This document shows, in pieces, positions 34,838 through 41,461 of a stretch of 41,461 bases of DNA; the first letter of the stretch is position 1; each line of letters starts with the position of its first letter. The DNA is taken from positions 1 through 41,461 of the forward strand of contig NZ_JADWYU010000120.1 of NCBI RefSeq assembly GCF_016786325.1, read 5' to 3'. The notes beneath the pieces are model-generated. The model was not told the origin of the DNA and ran no database searches. It saw only the letters and a program-made list of their open reading frames with translations. A program made the position numbers and the translations under genes. The stretch comes from Frankia nepalensis (GTDB lineage: Bacteria; Actinomycetota; Actinomycetes; Frankiales; Frankiaceae).

Positions 34838-34999
34838 GTGGAAGTCATCGGTGCCGTGGTGATCTTCGCCTTGCTGATGGCGATCCCGCCGCTGTTCGTC
34901 TTCCCGCCGCTGTTCTACTACTACCGCAAGAGCCACCCGCTGCGGGTCGAGGCGGAGGCGGCGCGCGCCCGCAAGGCCCGCGAGCTCGCCCACCACTAG
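34838..34999 (+). CDS. Small single-span membrane protein, 53 residues
   Basis: GTG 34838 follows GGGAGAGG by 6 nt, which supports a real start. The product has one long hydrophobic helix (residues about 3-27: VIGAVVIFALLMAIPPLFVF), aromatic residues YYY at the interface, and a basic/acidic amphipathic tail (RVEAEAARARKARELAHH), so the C-terminus is probably cytoplasmic. I do not recognise a family. A TAGGCT at 34678-34683 could be a -10 element, but no matching -35 is seen. It lies between the AGPS-like gene and an SDR gene, in the same direction as both. Confidence 0.65.
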   Translation: MEVIGAVVIFALLMAIPPLFVFPPLFYYYRKSHPLRVEAEAARARKARELAHH

Positions 35000-35074
35000 C
35001 GGCGTGCCCGCCGCCGGGAACGGCGGCGGATTTCTCGGCAACTCGGCGGCGGGGCGGCGGGCGGACAGGCCAGG

Positions 35075-35824
35075 ATGGGACGCATGCCACCCGATCCACC
35101 GGCGACCGCCGTGCCTGAGCCGGCGGCGCCGGCCACGCGCGGGCTGATCCTGGTGGGGCCGGGCGCCGCGTTCGGCGGCGAGCTGCTCGTCCGCTTCGGC
35201 CTCGAGGGCTTCCGGCTCGGCGTGGTGGCCCGCTCGGCGGACACCCTCGGCCGGCTCACCGGCGAGCTCGCCAGCGCCGGGCTGACCATGCGCGGCGCGG
35301 TGGCCGACGTCACCGACGCGGCCGGCTTCACGGCCGCGCTCGAGGGGCTCGCCGACGACCTCGGCGGGCTGACCGTGCTGGTCTACAACGCGAAGCTGTC
35401 GATCCGTGGCAACGCGTTCTCCGTCCCGGCCGACGTGCTCAACCAGACGCTCGCGGTGAACGTCACCGGCGCCCTGACCGCCGTCCAGGCGGCGACGCCG
35501 TTGCTGGTCGACCGGGTCGGCGCGACGATCCTGGTCACGGCGGCCGGCACCCGTACGGAGCCACCCGGCGGGCGGTTCGCGCTGGCCGTCGGCAAGGCCG
35601 GGCTCGCGGCGCTCGCCGCGGCCGTCGGACCGACGCTCGCCGACCACGGGGTGCGACTGCGCACCGTCGTCCTGGACGGCCGGGTCGGCCCGTCCGGCCC
35701 GCTGCGCCCGCAGGCGGTCGCCGACCACTTCTGGCAGGCGTACGCGGCCCCGCGGGGCACGGTCTTCCGCCTGGCCGCGCCGGGCCCGCGCCGCGCGGCC
35801 GCCACCCTTCCCCTCGAGGTCTGA
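35075..35824 (+). CDS. Atypical short-chain dehydrogenase/reductase-like protein
   Basis: About 249 residues; ATG 35084 is an alternative start nine bases in. The Rossmann order is that of SDR proteins: a glycine-rich turn VGPGAAFGGELL, ARSADTL, an acidic VADVTD, LVYNAK in place of NNAG, and NVTGALTAVQAATPLL. The active site is degenerate: where YxxxK is expected the sequence is LAVGK, so Lys is kept but Tyr is Leu, and the Ser strand reads LVTAAGT. Atypical SDRs with a GPG turn are common in actinobacteria; many lack proven activity. It may bind NAD(P) without classical catalysis. A hairpin closes the gene. Confidence 0.8.
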   Translation: MGRMPPDPPATAVPEPAAPATRGLILVGPGAAFGGELLVRFGLEGFRLGVVARSADTLGRLTGELASAGLTMRGAVADVTDAAGFTAALEGLADDLGGLTVLVYNAKLSIRGNAFSVPADVLNQTLAVNVTGALTAVQAATPLLVDRVGATILVTAAGTRTEPPGGRFALAVGKAGLAALAAAVGPTLADHGVRLRTVVLDGRVGPSGPLRPQAVADHFWQAYAAPRGTVFRLAAPGPRRAAATLPLEV

Positions 35825-36124
35825 CCACCGTCCGGTATCCGGTCGCCCCTGAGGGCGTACCGGTCCGGCGGCGGCACCTCCCGTGCCGGGTACGTCCTCG
35901 CGCGGGACGCCGCCGGCCGGCCGCGCGGCCTCCCGGAGGCGCCGGGCCCGCGGCGGCCGACCGGACGGGGCAGCGGTCAGAAACTGGACACCGTGTGGCG
36001 AGGACGATCACGCCCCGGACGCCCCAGAGCGGGCCAGGACGTGCGACCATCCGGAAGATGAGCCGACGGGGTGGGGATGTCCTCGCGCGCGTGGGTCGGC
36101 GCGTCCCTGATCGGAGATAACCCC
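35825..36124. other. 300-bp intergenic region before the DUF2993 gene
   Basis: A terminator-like hairpin lies at 35839-35863. The remainder is GC-rich without a clear promoter. The next gene's frame is open from a GTG at 36071 and an ATG at 36077, but GGAG at 36113-36116 points to GTG 36125 as the start. Confidence 0.45.
35839..35863 (+). terminator. Bulged 10-bp hairpin after the SDR gene
   Basis: CCGGT-CGCCC pairs with GGGCG-(T)-ACCGG around a CTGA loop, with one bulged T, starting 15 nt after the stop codon. Confidence 0.5.
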
Positions 36125-37906
36125 GTGAACAACGCTGCAGACGACGAGGCGTACGACTCGCCGGAGGCGACCCGGCTCCGGCGTGACTCCGGTGACACCG
36201 GGCGCAAGGGGCCGAGTCGTCCTGGCGCGCCGAGCGCGCCGCCGCCGCCCGCGGAGTCCTTCCGCCCGGCCGGTCCGCCGCCGCCCGCGGACTGGTTCAA
36301 GCCGGCATCCGGGCGGGGTCCCGGCGCGCCCGGTGGCCAGCCCGGCCGCGGGGGCGACACGCCGGCCCGGTCGCGCCGCGACTCCGGCGACGAGACGGTC
36401 CGGCCGCGGCGTGACCAGGCGCAGGGCGGCCCGGGCAGCGCCGGGTACACCTCGCAGCCGGGCATCCCGGCGGAGCGCTACCCGACGCCGCGTCCCGGCG
36501 AGTACCCGGCACCGGTCCCGCCGGCCCGCCGGACCACGCCTCCCGCCGCGCCCCCCGTGCCCCCGGCTGCTCCGTCGCCGTCGACGTCGGGTGGCACGCC
36601 CCGGCCCGCCCAGAACCCCGCCGGCGCGGCTGGGCCCGGCCGGGACCGGCCGACCGAGTACATCGGACGGGTCGGCTCCGAGGACGCCACCGGTCCCCGG
36701 TCGCTGAACAAGGGCGCCGGCGCCGGCGAGCCGACCGAACAGCTGCGCTGGGGCGCGCGTGGCGGCCCGGCGAGCGCCGAAGAGCAGGCGACCGCGCTCG
36801 GCGGCCAGTACGAAGCCGGCAGGGGAGGCTGGGTCGCCGGAGGGGACAGCGGCGGCTGGGGCGCGGGCGAGGGCGGCGGCTGGGTCGACGGCGCGGGTGC
36901 CGGCGGGCCGGGAACAGGCGGCTACGTGCTCGGCGCGCCGGCGACCGGTGGTACGCCCGTCCCGGGCGGCGGCGCGCCCGAGGAGAAGAAGCCGAAGCGG
37001 CGCAGGCGCGGCCGGAAGATCGCGCTCATCGTGTTGCTGGTGCTGGTGGTCGGCTTCATCCCGGCCGACCGGCTCGCGGCGAACTTCGCGGTCGGCCAGA
37101 TGCGCAAGTCGGTCGAGGACAGCCTCGCGGTGAGTCTTGAGCTCAAGGAAGGGGAGCAGCCACCGATCGTGCGCAAGGTGAGCATCGGGGGCTTCCCGTT
37201 CCTCACCCAGCCGCTGCTCGGCAAGTTCAAGGACCTCGGCGTCGTGGTGGAGCAGATCCCCACGCCGGGCCCCAAGATCAGTAGCGTGGACGCCCACCTG
37301 AAGGGCCTGCACGTCCCGCTCGGGGACGCGATCACTGGCAACATCGGCGAGATCCCGGTGGACGACGTCACCGCCACCGTGAAGATGAACTACACCGACC
37401 TGAACGCCTTCCTCAAGGACCAGCCGCTCCACCTGCAGCTCGAGCCGGCCGAGGATGGCAAGAAGGTCAAGCTCACGGGCACCGCGACGGCGGAGGATCT
37501 CAACGGCGACCTTGGGGACCTCGCCGATCTTCCGGGGCTGGGCGACATCCCAGGCCTTGGAAATCTGGGGAACCTGGGGATCCCGGGGCTGGGAGACGCC
37601 AACCCGCTGTCCGACGCGACTATTGAGTTCAGCGGTATCGGCGCCTTCGAGGTCAAGGACAACATCCTGTTCATCCGGCCGACCAGCATCTCCGGAAAGA
37701 TCAAGATTGATGCGTTCGGTGTCGACTTCAACGAGGGCGGTGGCCTCAAGCTGCCGCCGGGCCTGACTGCCCCGGTCGAGGTGCCGCTACCGGACGAGCT
37801 GCCGTTCGAGCTGAACATCGTTAGCGCCGGCTCGGACGCGACCGGGCTGTCGCTGACCGCGAACGCCAAGGACGTCATCCTGCCGGAGGCCCCGAAGGCC
37901 AAGTAG
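36125..37906 (+). CDS. DUF2993 (LmeA-like) membrane-anchored protein with long Pro-rich N-terminus
   Basis: GTG 36125 follows GGAG by 8 nt; 593 residues. The first ~285 residues are low-complexity Pro/Gly/Ser/Arg, with PPPP runs and Gly-Trp-rich stretches. A cluster KKPKRRRRGRK is followed by one membrane helix (IALIVLLVLVVGFIPADRLA). The rest is the exported domain of the DUF2993 family: VRKVSIGGFPFLTQPLLGKF, then alternating beta segments such as VDAHLKGLHVPL, and a C-terminal half with SATGLS-like SDATGLSLTA. Family knowledge: the mycobacterial member LmeA binds lipids and affects lipomannan elongation; other members are uncharacterised. A Gly-Leu-rich insert (GLGDIPGLGNLGNLGIPGLG, near 37540-37600) is unusual. 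The Pro-rich tail would lie in the cytoplasm, perhaps for protein contacts. Confidence 0.85.
   Translation: MNNAADDEAYDSPEATRLRRDSGDTGRKGPSRPGAPSAPPPPAESFRPAGPPPPADWFKPASGRGPGAPGGQPGRGGDTPARSRRDSGDETVRPRRDQAQGGPGSAGYTSQPGIPAERYPTPRPGEYPAPVPPARRTTPPAAPPVPPAAPSPSTSGGTPRPAQNPAGAAGPGRDRPTEYIGRVGSEDATGPRSLNKGAGAGEPTEQLRWGARGGPASAEEQATALGGQYEAGRGGWVAGGDSGGWGAGEGGGWVDGAGAGGPGTGGYVLGAPATGGTPVPGGGAPEEKKPKRRRRGRKIALIVLLVLVVGFIPADRLAANFAVGQMRKSVEDSLAVSLELKEGEQPPIVRKVSIGGFPFLTQPLLGKFKDLGVVVEQIPTPGPKISSVDAHLKGLHVPLGDAITGNIGEIPVDDVTATVKMNYTDLNAFLKDQPLHLQLEPAEDGKKVKLTGTATAEDLNGDLGDLADLPGLGDIPGLGNLGNLGIPGLGDANPLSDATIEFSGIGAFEVKDNILFIRPTSISGKIKIDAFGVDFNEGGGLKLPPGLTAPVEVPLPDELPFELNIVSAGSDATGLSLTANAKDVILPEAPKAK
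37540..37600 (+). repeat. Gly-Leu/Pro periodic repeat inside DUF2993 domain
   Basis: Imperfect short units encode LPGLGD, IPGLGN, LGNLG and IPGLGD. They look like an expanded loop between beta strands. Confidence 0.7.
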
Positions 37907-37912
37907 CGCCAT

Positions 37913-37939
37913 GGCCGGCGATCAGCCCTGTCGCCGGCC
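37913..37939 (+). terminator. 9-bp hairpin just after the DUF2993 gene
   Basis: GGCCGGCGA (37913-37921) and TCGCCGGCC (37931-37939) pair perfectly around a 9-nt loop, starting 7 nt after the stop codon. Confidence 0.55.
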
Positions 37940-38048
37940 TGAGCGCTGTCCTTCCAGAGCGCGGGAATCTCCCTGGGAGCGTCCCGGTCGCCGGGTCTGT
38001 CGACTAGGTGACCCACGAAGCGGCGGCGTCGAACGCGGCTGTGTCGAA

Positions 38049-38065
38049 TTCCATGATCGATGGAA
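38049..38065. promoter_or_regulatory. TTCCAT-N5-ATGGAA dyad, possible operator
   Basis: A 6-bp perfect dyad around GATCG lies in the AT-richer part of the gap. It resembles a dimeric regulator site; the regulator is unknown. Confidence 0.3.
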
Positions 38066-38144
38066 ATCGGTCGTGAGCGTGTCGAAGGTGCTTGAAGTCT
38101 CGCGCGCCAAGGGCCCTCCGGGGAGCCCGTGACCTGTCTGGGTG

Positions 38145-38181
38145 CCCAGGGATGTTCCTGATGTTTCCCGGCATCCCTGGG
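38145..38181. other. 10-bp perfect stem with 17-nt loop
   Basis: CCCAGGGATG (38145-38154) and CATCCCTGGG (38172-38181) are exact inverted repeats. The site lies 240 bp after one gene and 660 bp before the next, so it is not an obvious terminator of either. It could be a structured RNA element or a protein-binding dyad. Confidence 0.5.
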
Positions 38182-38550
38182 GCTGACAGTGTTACCTGGT
38201 TGCCCGTCGGTGGGGTGACCTGGCGGTGAGGCGCTCCCGGCTGGGCGATCCGGGTCGGTTCAGCGACACAGGTACGCGTTCGCGGACGGGTGACGGCATG
38301 CTCAGACCGGTCCGATCCGGATATCTCGTCGACGGGTCGGTACCTTCGTCGCAACGGATGCGGGACGCGTCGGACGACGCGTGCCGACCGGATGGCCAAT
38401 CGGGAGGAGCGGGAGTCCGGATGGTGGGTGGTGACGTCGTGGGCCGCACGGCGCGTGGCCGGCCGAGGCCGCTACGTGCCGATGGGACCCCGCCCCGTGG
38501 GGTACGCCCGGCAGGCGGGCCAAGGGGCCGTCCGTCCGGTCACCCGGCCG

Positions 38551-38579
38551 GAACCGGCCGGGGTACGCGACGCTACGAT
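38551..38579 (+). promoter_or_regulatory. Weak promoter candidate for the FHA-ABC gene
   Basis: TACGAT at 38574-38579 resembles an actinobacterial -10; 17 bp upstream is GAACCG within GGAACC, a poor housekeeping -35 but reminiscent of ECF-type GGAAC elements. The leader to GTG 38843 would be about 257 nt. Confidence 0.25.
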
Positions 38580-38842
38580 CCGGCCATCCCGCAAGATCGG
38601 TCGTTTCGAGACGAGGTTGGTCCGGTAGTGACGCCGCCGCACTACGCGTCCCACGCCTGGGGGACGTCCCGGAGTCCGGGTGTCCCGGCGCTGGGCAGAT
38701 TGGCGGCAGGCGGTCAGAGTGAGCCGTTTCCATCGTCGTTTCGGACGGGGACCGGCCTTCGTGCGCACCGGATGAGACGGAAAAGGCTCAAAGAGCTCGG
38801 CGGGGCAGCCCGGCCAGCGTCCCGGCCTGAAGGGGGAGACAC

Positions 38843-41410
38843 GTGTCCACGGCCGTTCTGAGAGTAGTGAGTAACGAATCCGGCCAGATCGTCGTTCCGA
38901 CGGGGCAGCCGCGGTTCATCATCGGCCGGGCCCGCAACGCGGACTACGTGATGGCCGACAGCCGGGTCTCCCGGCAGCATCTCATGATCGAGTCGACCGC
39001 CTACGGCTGGGCCGTGCGTGACGTCAGCTCGAACGGCACCTGGCTCGACGGCCAGCGCATGCTGAACACCGTCGAGGTGCGCGGCGAGACCCGCTTCCGG
39101 CTGGGTACGCCGACCGGGCCCGAGGTCATCATCGTCACCGAGTTGCCGGCGCAGCGCTCCGGCTACGACGACCGGTACAGCCCGGACGCCGACATGCAGA
39201 CGATGCTGCCGAACCAGAGCGGGTACACCCCGCCGCGCGGCGGCAACCGGCCCACCCGGCCGACCCGGCGCGACGACTACGACGACGGCGGCCGCCGTGG
39301 CACGGGCGGCTACGACCGCGAGTACGAGCAGGCCGAGGTCAGCGGGCACTCCCGGCTCGACCGCGAGCACGACCGCAGCACGACCTACCCGCTGCGACAG
39401 GGGACGATGACGATCGGTCGCGGCCGCGACAACGACGTCACCATCACCGACCTGCTCGCCTCCCGGCACCACGCGCAGCTGACCGTCCGGGGCGGCAACG
39501 TCGACCTCGTCGACATGGACTCGGCGAACGGCACGTTCCTCAACGGCAAGCGGGTCCAGCGCGGCCGGGTCAACCAGGGCGACGTGATCGCCGTCGGGCA
39601 CCACGTCTTCCAGCTCGAGGGCAACCAGCTCGTCGAGTACGTCGACTCCGGCGACGTCAGCTTCGAGGCCGACGGCCTCAACGTCTGGGCGCCGGGCGGC
39701 GGCAAGCAGCTCATGCACGACATGACGTTCCGGCTGCCCGGACGCGCGCTGCTCGGCGTCGTCGGCCCGTCGGGCGCCGGCAAGTCGACGCTGCTGAACG
39801 CGCTCACCGGCTTCCGCCCGGCGGACAAGGGCACCGTCCGCTACGCCGGCCGGGACCTGTACGACGAGTACGACGAGCTGCGCCGCCGGATCGGCTACGT
39901 GCCGCAGGACGACATCCTGCACACCTCGCTGACCGTCCGGAAGGCCCTGGAGCTCGGCGCCGAGCTGCGGTTCCCGCCGGACGTCACCCCGGCCGAGCGC
40001 ACCGCCCGGGTCGACGAGGTGCTCGGCGAGCTCGGCCTCACCCAGCACGCGAACACGGTCGTCTCCCGGCTGTCCGGTGGCCAGCGCAAGCGGACCTCTG
40101 TCGCGCTGGAGCTGCTCACCCGCCCGACCCTGCTCTACTTGGACGAGCCGACCTCCGGTCTCGACCCGGGCATGGACCTCAACGTCATGGAGTCGCTGCG
40201 CAAGCTCGCCGACGACGGCCGCACGGTCATCGTCGTCACGCACAGCGTGCTGCAGCTCGACCTCTGTGACTACGTCCTGGTGCTCGCGCCGGGCGGCTAC
40301 GTCGCCTACTTCGGCCCGCCGCAGGACGCGCTGCCGTTCTTCGGCGAGAGCAACTACCCGCGTGTCTTCCGCGGCCTGGAGGCCACGCCGGGCGCCGACT
40401 CCGCGTCGAAGTTCCGGGCGTCGCGGCACTACGTGCCGTCGGCGGTCACCGCGCCGTCGGCCCGGCCGGCCCCGGAGGAGCTGCCCAGCATCCGGCAGCA
40501 GACGGTGGTCAAACAGCTGTTCACGCTGAGCCGACGAACATTCGCGGTCATCGCGTCCGACAAGGGCTACCTACGATTGTCGATCGCGTTGCCGTTCGTG
40601 CTCGGCGCGATTCCGTTGGCCATCGGCGGTGACTTCAAGGACACCAACGACAACTTCTCGCCCAACTCGGACGCACCCACGATCGTCCTGATCATGGTGT
40701 TGTGTGCCTGCTTCATGGGCATGTCGAACTCGATCCGCGAGATCGTCAAGGAACGCGAGATCTATCGCCGAGAGCGGGCGATCGGTCTGTCGCGGGGCGC
40801 CTACGTGGGCTCCAAGGTCCTCGTCCTGATGGTCATCTCGCTCCTGCAGGCGATCCCGTTCACGCTCATCGCGATCGGCACCCGGATACCGCCGGACGCG
40901 CTGCTGGTGAACACGCTGCTCGAATTCATGCTCGCGGTGTTCGTGGTGCTCTTCGCCTCCGCCATGGTCGGCCTGATGATCTCCGCGCTGGTGGACAACG
41001 CCGACAAGACGATGCCGTTGATGGTGGTCGTCACGATGATCCAGCTGGTGTTCAGCGCCGGCATCGTGCCGGTGTCGGGCACGCCCGGCCTGCAGCAGGC
41101 CGCCGTCGTCTCGCCCGCCCGGTGGGGCTACGCGGCCATGGCCTCGGTCGGCGACTTCAACCTGCTCACCAAGGCCGGCCTGAAGCGCCCGGAGACCAAG
41201 AACGGCCAGGTGGTGCCGAACAGCGAGGTGCCGGTCAACCCGCGGGCGCCAGAGCGGGACGCGCTGTTCGACCACACGTCAAAGCAGTACGTGACCGACA
41301 TCGGCCTCGGCCTGGTCGGCGGCGTCGTGTTCATCGGCATCACGTCCTGGCTGCTGCGCCGGCTGGATCCGAAGACCAACAAGCGAAGGGCCGCGGCCCC
41401 CAGCGCTTGA
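38843..41410 (+). CDS. FHA-FHA-ABC transporter (ABCG-type half transporter)
   Basis: GTG 38843 is preceded by GGGGGAGA; 855 residues. Two forkhead-associated domains come first: FHA1 (about 22-95, IIGRARNADYVMADSRVSRQH, SSNGTWLDG) and FHA2 (about 185-260, TIGRGRDNDVTITD, SRHHAQL, SANGTFLNG), separated by an Arg/Asp/Tyr-rich linker. The ATPase follows with Walker A GPSGAGKST (about 308), signature LSGGQRKR (about 411), Walker B LLYLDEPTSGLD and an H-loop VVTHS. The last ~280 residues hold about six membrane helices of the ABC2/ABCG type. FHA domains bind phosphothreonine, so control by a Ser/Thr kinase is expected; the mycobacterial relative is Rv1747. The substrate is unknown; lipid or glycolipid export is plausible next to a DUF2993 gene. 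All catalytic motifs look intact. Confidence 0.93.
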   Translation: MSTAVLRVVSNESGQIVVPTGQPRFIIGRARNADYVMADSRVSRQHLMIESTAYGWAVRDVSSNGTWLDGQRMLNTVEVRGETRFRLGTPTGPEVIIVTELPAQRSGYDDRYSPDADMQTMLPNQSGYTPPRGGNRPTRPTRRDDYDDGGRRGTGGYDREYEQAEVSGHSRLDREHDRSTTYPLRQGTMTIGRGRDNDVTITDLLASRHHAQLTVRGGNVDLVDMDSANGTFLNGKRVQRGRVNQGDVIAVGHHVFQLEGNQLVEYVDSGDVSFEADGLNVWAPGGGKQLMHDMTFRLPGRALLGVVGPSGAGKSTLLNALTGFRPADKGTVRYAGRDLYDEYDELRRRIGYVPQDDILHTSLTVRKALELGAELRFPPDVTPAERTARVDEVLGELGLTQHANTVVSRLSGGQRKRTSVALELLTRPTLLYLDEPTSGLDPGMDLNVMESLRKLADDGRTVIVVTHSVLQLDLCDYVLVLAPGGYVAYFGPPQDALPFFGESNYPRVFRGLEATPGADSASKFRASRHYVPSAVTAPSARPAPEELPSIRQQTVVKQLFTLSRRTFAVIASDKGYLRLSIALPFVLGAIPLAIGGDFKDTNDNFSPNSDAPTIVLIMVLCACFMGMSNSIREIVKEREIYRRERAIGLSRGAYVGSKVLVLMVISLLQAIPFTLIAIGTRIPPDALLVNTLLEFMLAVFVVLFASAMVGLMISALVDNADKTMPLMVVVTMIQLVFSAGIVPVSGTPGLQQAAVVSPARWGYAAMASVGDFNLLTKAGLKRPETKNGQVVPNSEVPVNPRAPERDALFDHTSKQYVTDIGLGLVGGVVFIGITSWLLRRLDPKTNKRRAAAPSA

Positions 41411-41445
41411 CACCAGAGCACAGCCAGCTAACGGCCGACGGCCGG

Positions 41446-41461
41446 AGCCCCTCCTGGGGCT
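41446..41461 (+). terminator. Hairpin at the window edge after the FHA-ABC gene
   Basis: AGCCCC pairs with GGGGCT around a TCCT loop, 35 nt after the stop codon; the stem may continue beyond the window. Confidence 0.45.

Larger units (their letters stand above)
37907..38842. other. 936-bp region without a convincing gene
   Basis: Open frames on both strands here lack codon structure or recognisable motifs. It contains a terminator hairpin (37913-37939), a TTCCAT/ATGGAA dyad (38049-38065), a 10-bp stem with a 17-nt loop (38145-38181), and a weak promoter candidate (38551-38579) for the exporter gene. Base composition is visibly less GC-extreme in 38030-38180 than in the flanking genes. A short untracked RNA or peptide cannot be excluded. 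Confidence 0.5.

Noticed and set aside
38226-38861. 211-codon frame ahead of the FHA-ABC gene
   Set aside because: Residue composition is random-looking (Arg/Gly/Ser/Pro), no good ribosome site, and it overlaps the start of the exporter.

Overview
The window is very GC-rich actinobacterial DNA, with third positions almost always G or C, many GTG starts and long antisense open frames. Gene content points to a Frankia-like actinomycete: a double-FHA ABCG-type exporter, an actinobacterial DUF2993 protein, a siderophore NRPS cluster and abundant in-frame mini-repeats. The genus assignment is inference. No rRNA, tRNA, CRISPR array, insertion sequence or phage gene was seen.

Positions 1-26979 are part of a siderophore (metallophore) locus. 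The first CDS is cut by the window edge. It carries the end of an NRPS adenylation domain, a carrier domain and, fused behind them, a stand-alone-type aryl-AMP ligase whose pocket residues fit salicylate. A 250-bp gap holding a 14-bp perfect hairpin leads to a 7476-residue NRPS: C-A-T / C-A-T-E / C-A(nMT)-T / C-A-T / C-A-T-E. By-eye pocket codes read Gly, Thr (epimerised), N-methyl-N5-hydroxyornithine, an ornithine/lysine-like residue, and an unresolved residue (epimerised). With the salicylate ligase this predicts a mixed phenolate-oxazoline/hydroxamate peptide of the amychelin/gobichelin/oxachelin type; the frankobactins of Frankia are a further comparison. No thioesterase is visible. A lipoprotein siderophore-binding protein follows, closed by a strong hairpin.

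Positions 27264-30912 hold an SMP-30/gluconolactonase-like protein and an unusual tandem sensor histidine kinase, with a second membrane domain and a degenerate second kinase half. Positions 30934-34592 hold a divergent pair: glycerol-3-phosphate dehydrogenase (minus) and an alkyl-DHAP-synthase-like flavoprotein (plus). They are separated by a 332-bp regulatory region. Both act around G3P/DHAP.

Positions 34838-41410 hold a 53-residue membrane peptide, an atypical SDR without the catalytic Tyr, a DUF2993 (LmeA-like) membrane-anchored protein, a 936-bp gene-poor gap with two clean hairpins, and the FHA-FHA-ABC exporter.

The most notable observations are the ligase-NRPS fusion, a condensation domain that has lost both active-site histidines, a roughly 40-bp palindromic repeat inserted in opposite orientations in two adenylation domains with compensatory stem changes, and the duplicated kinase architecture.
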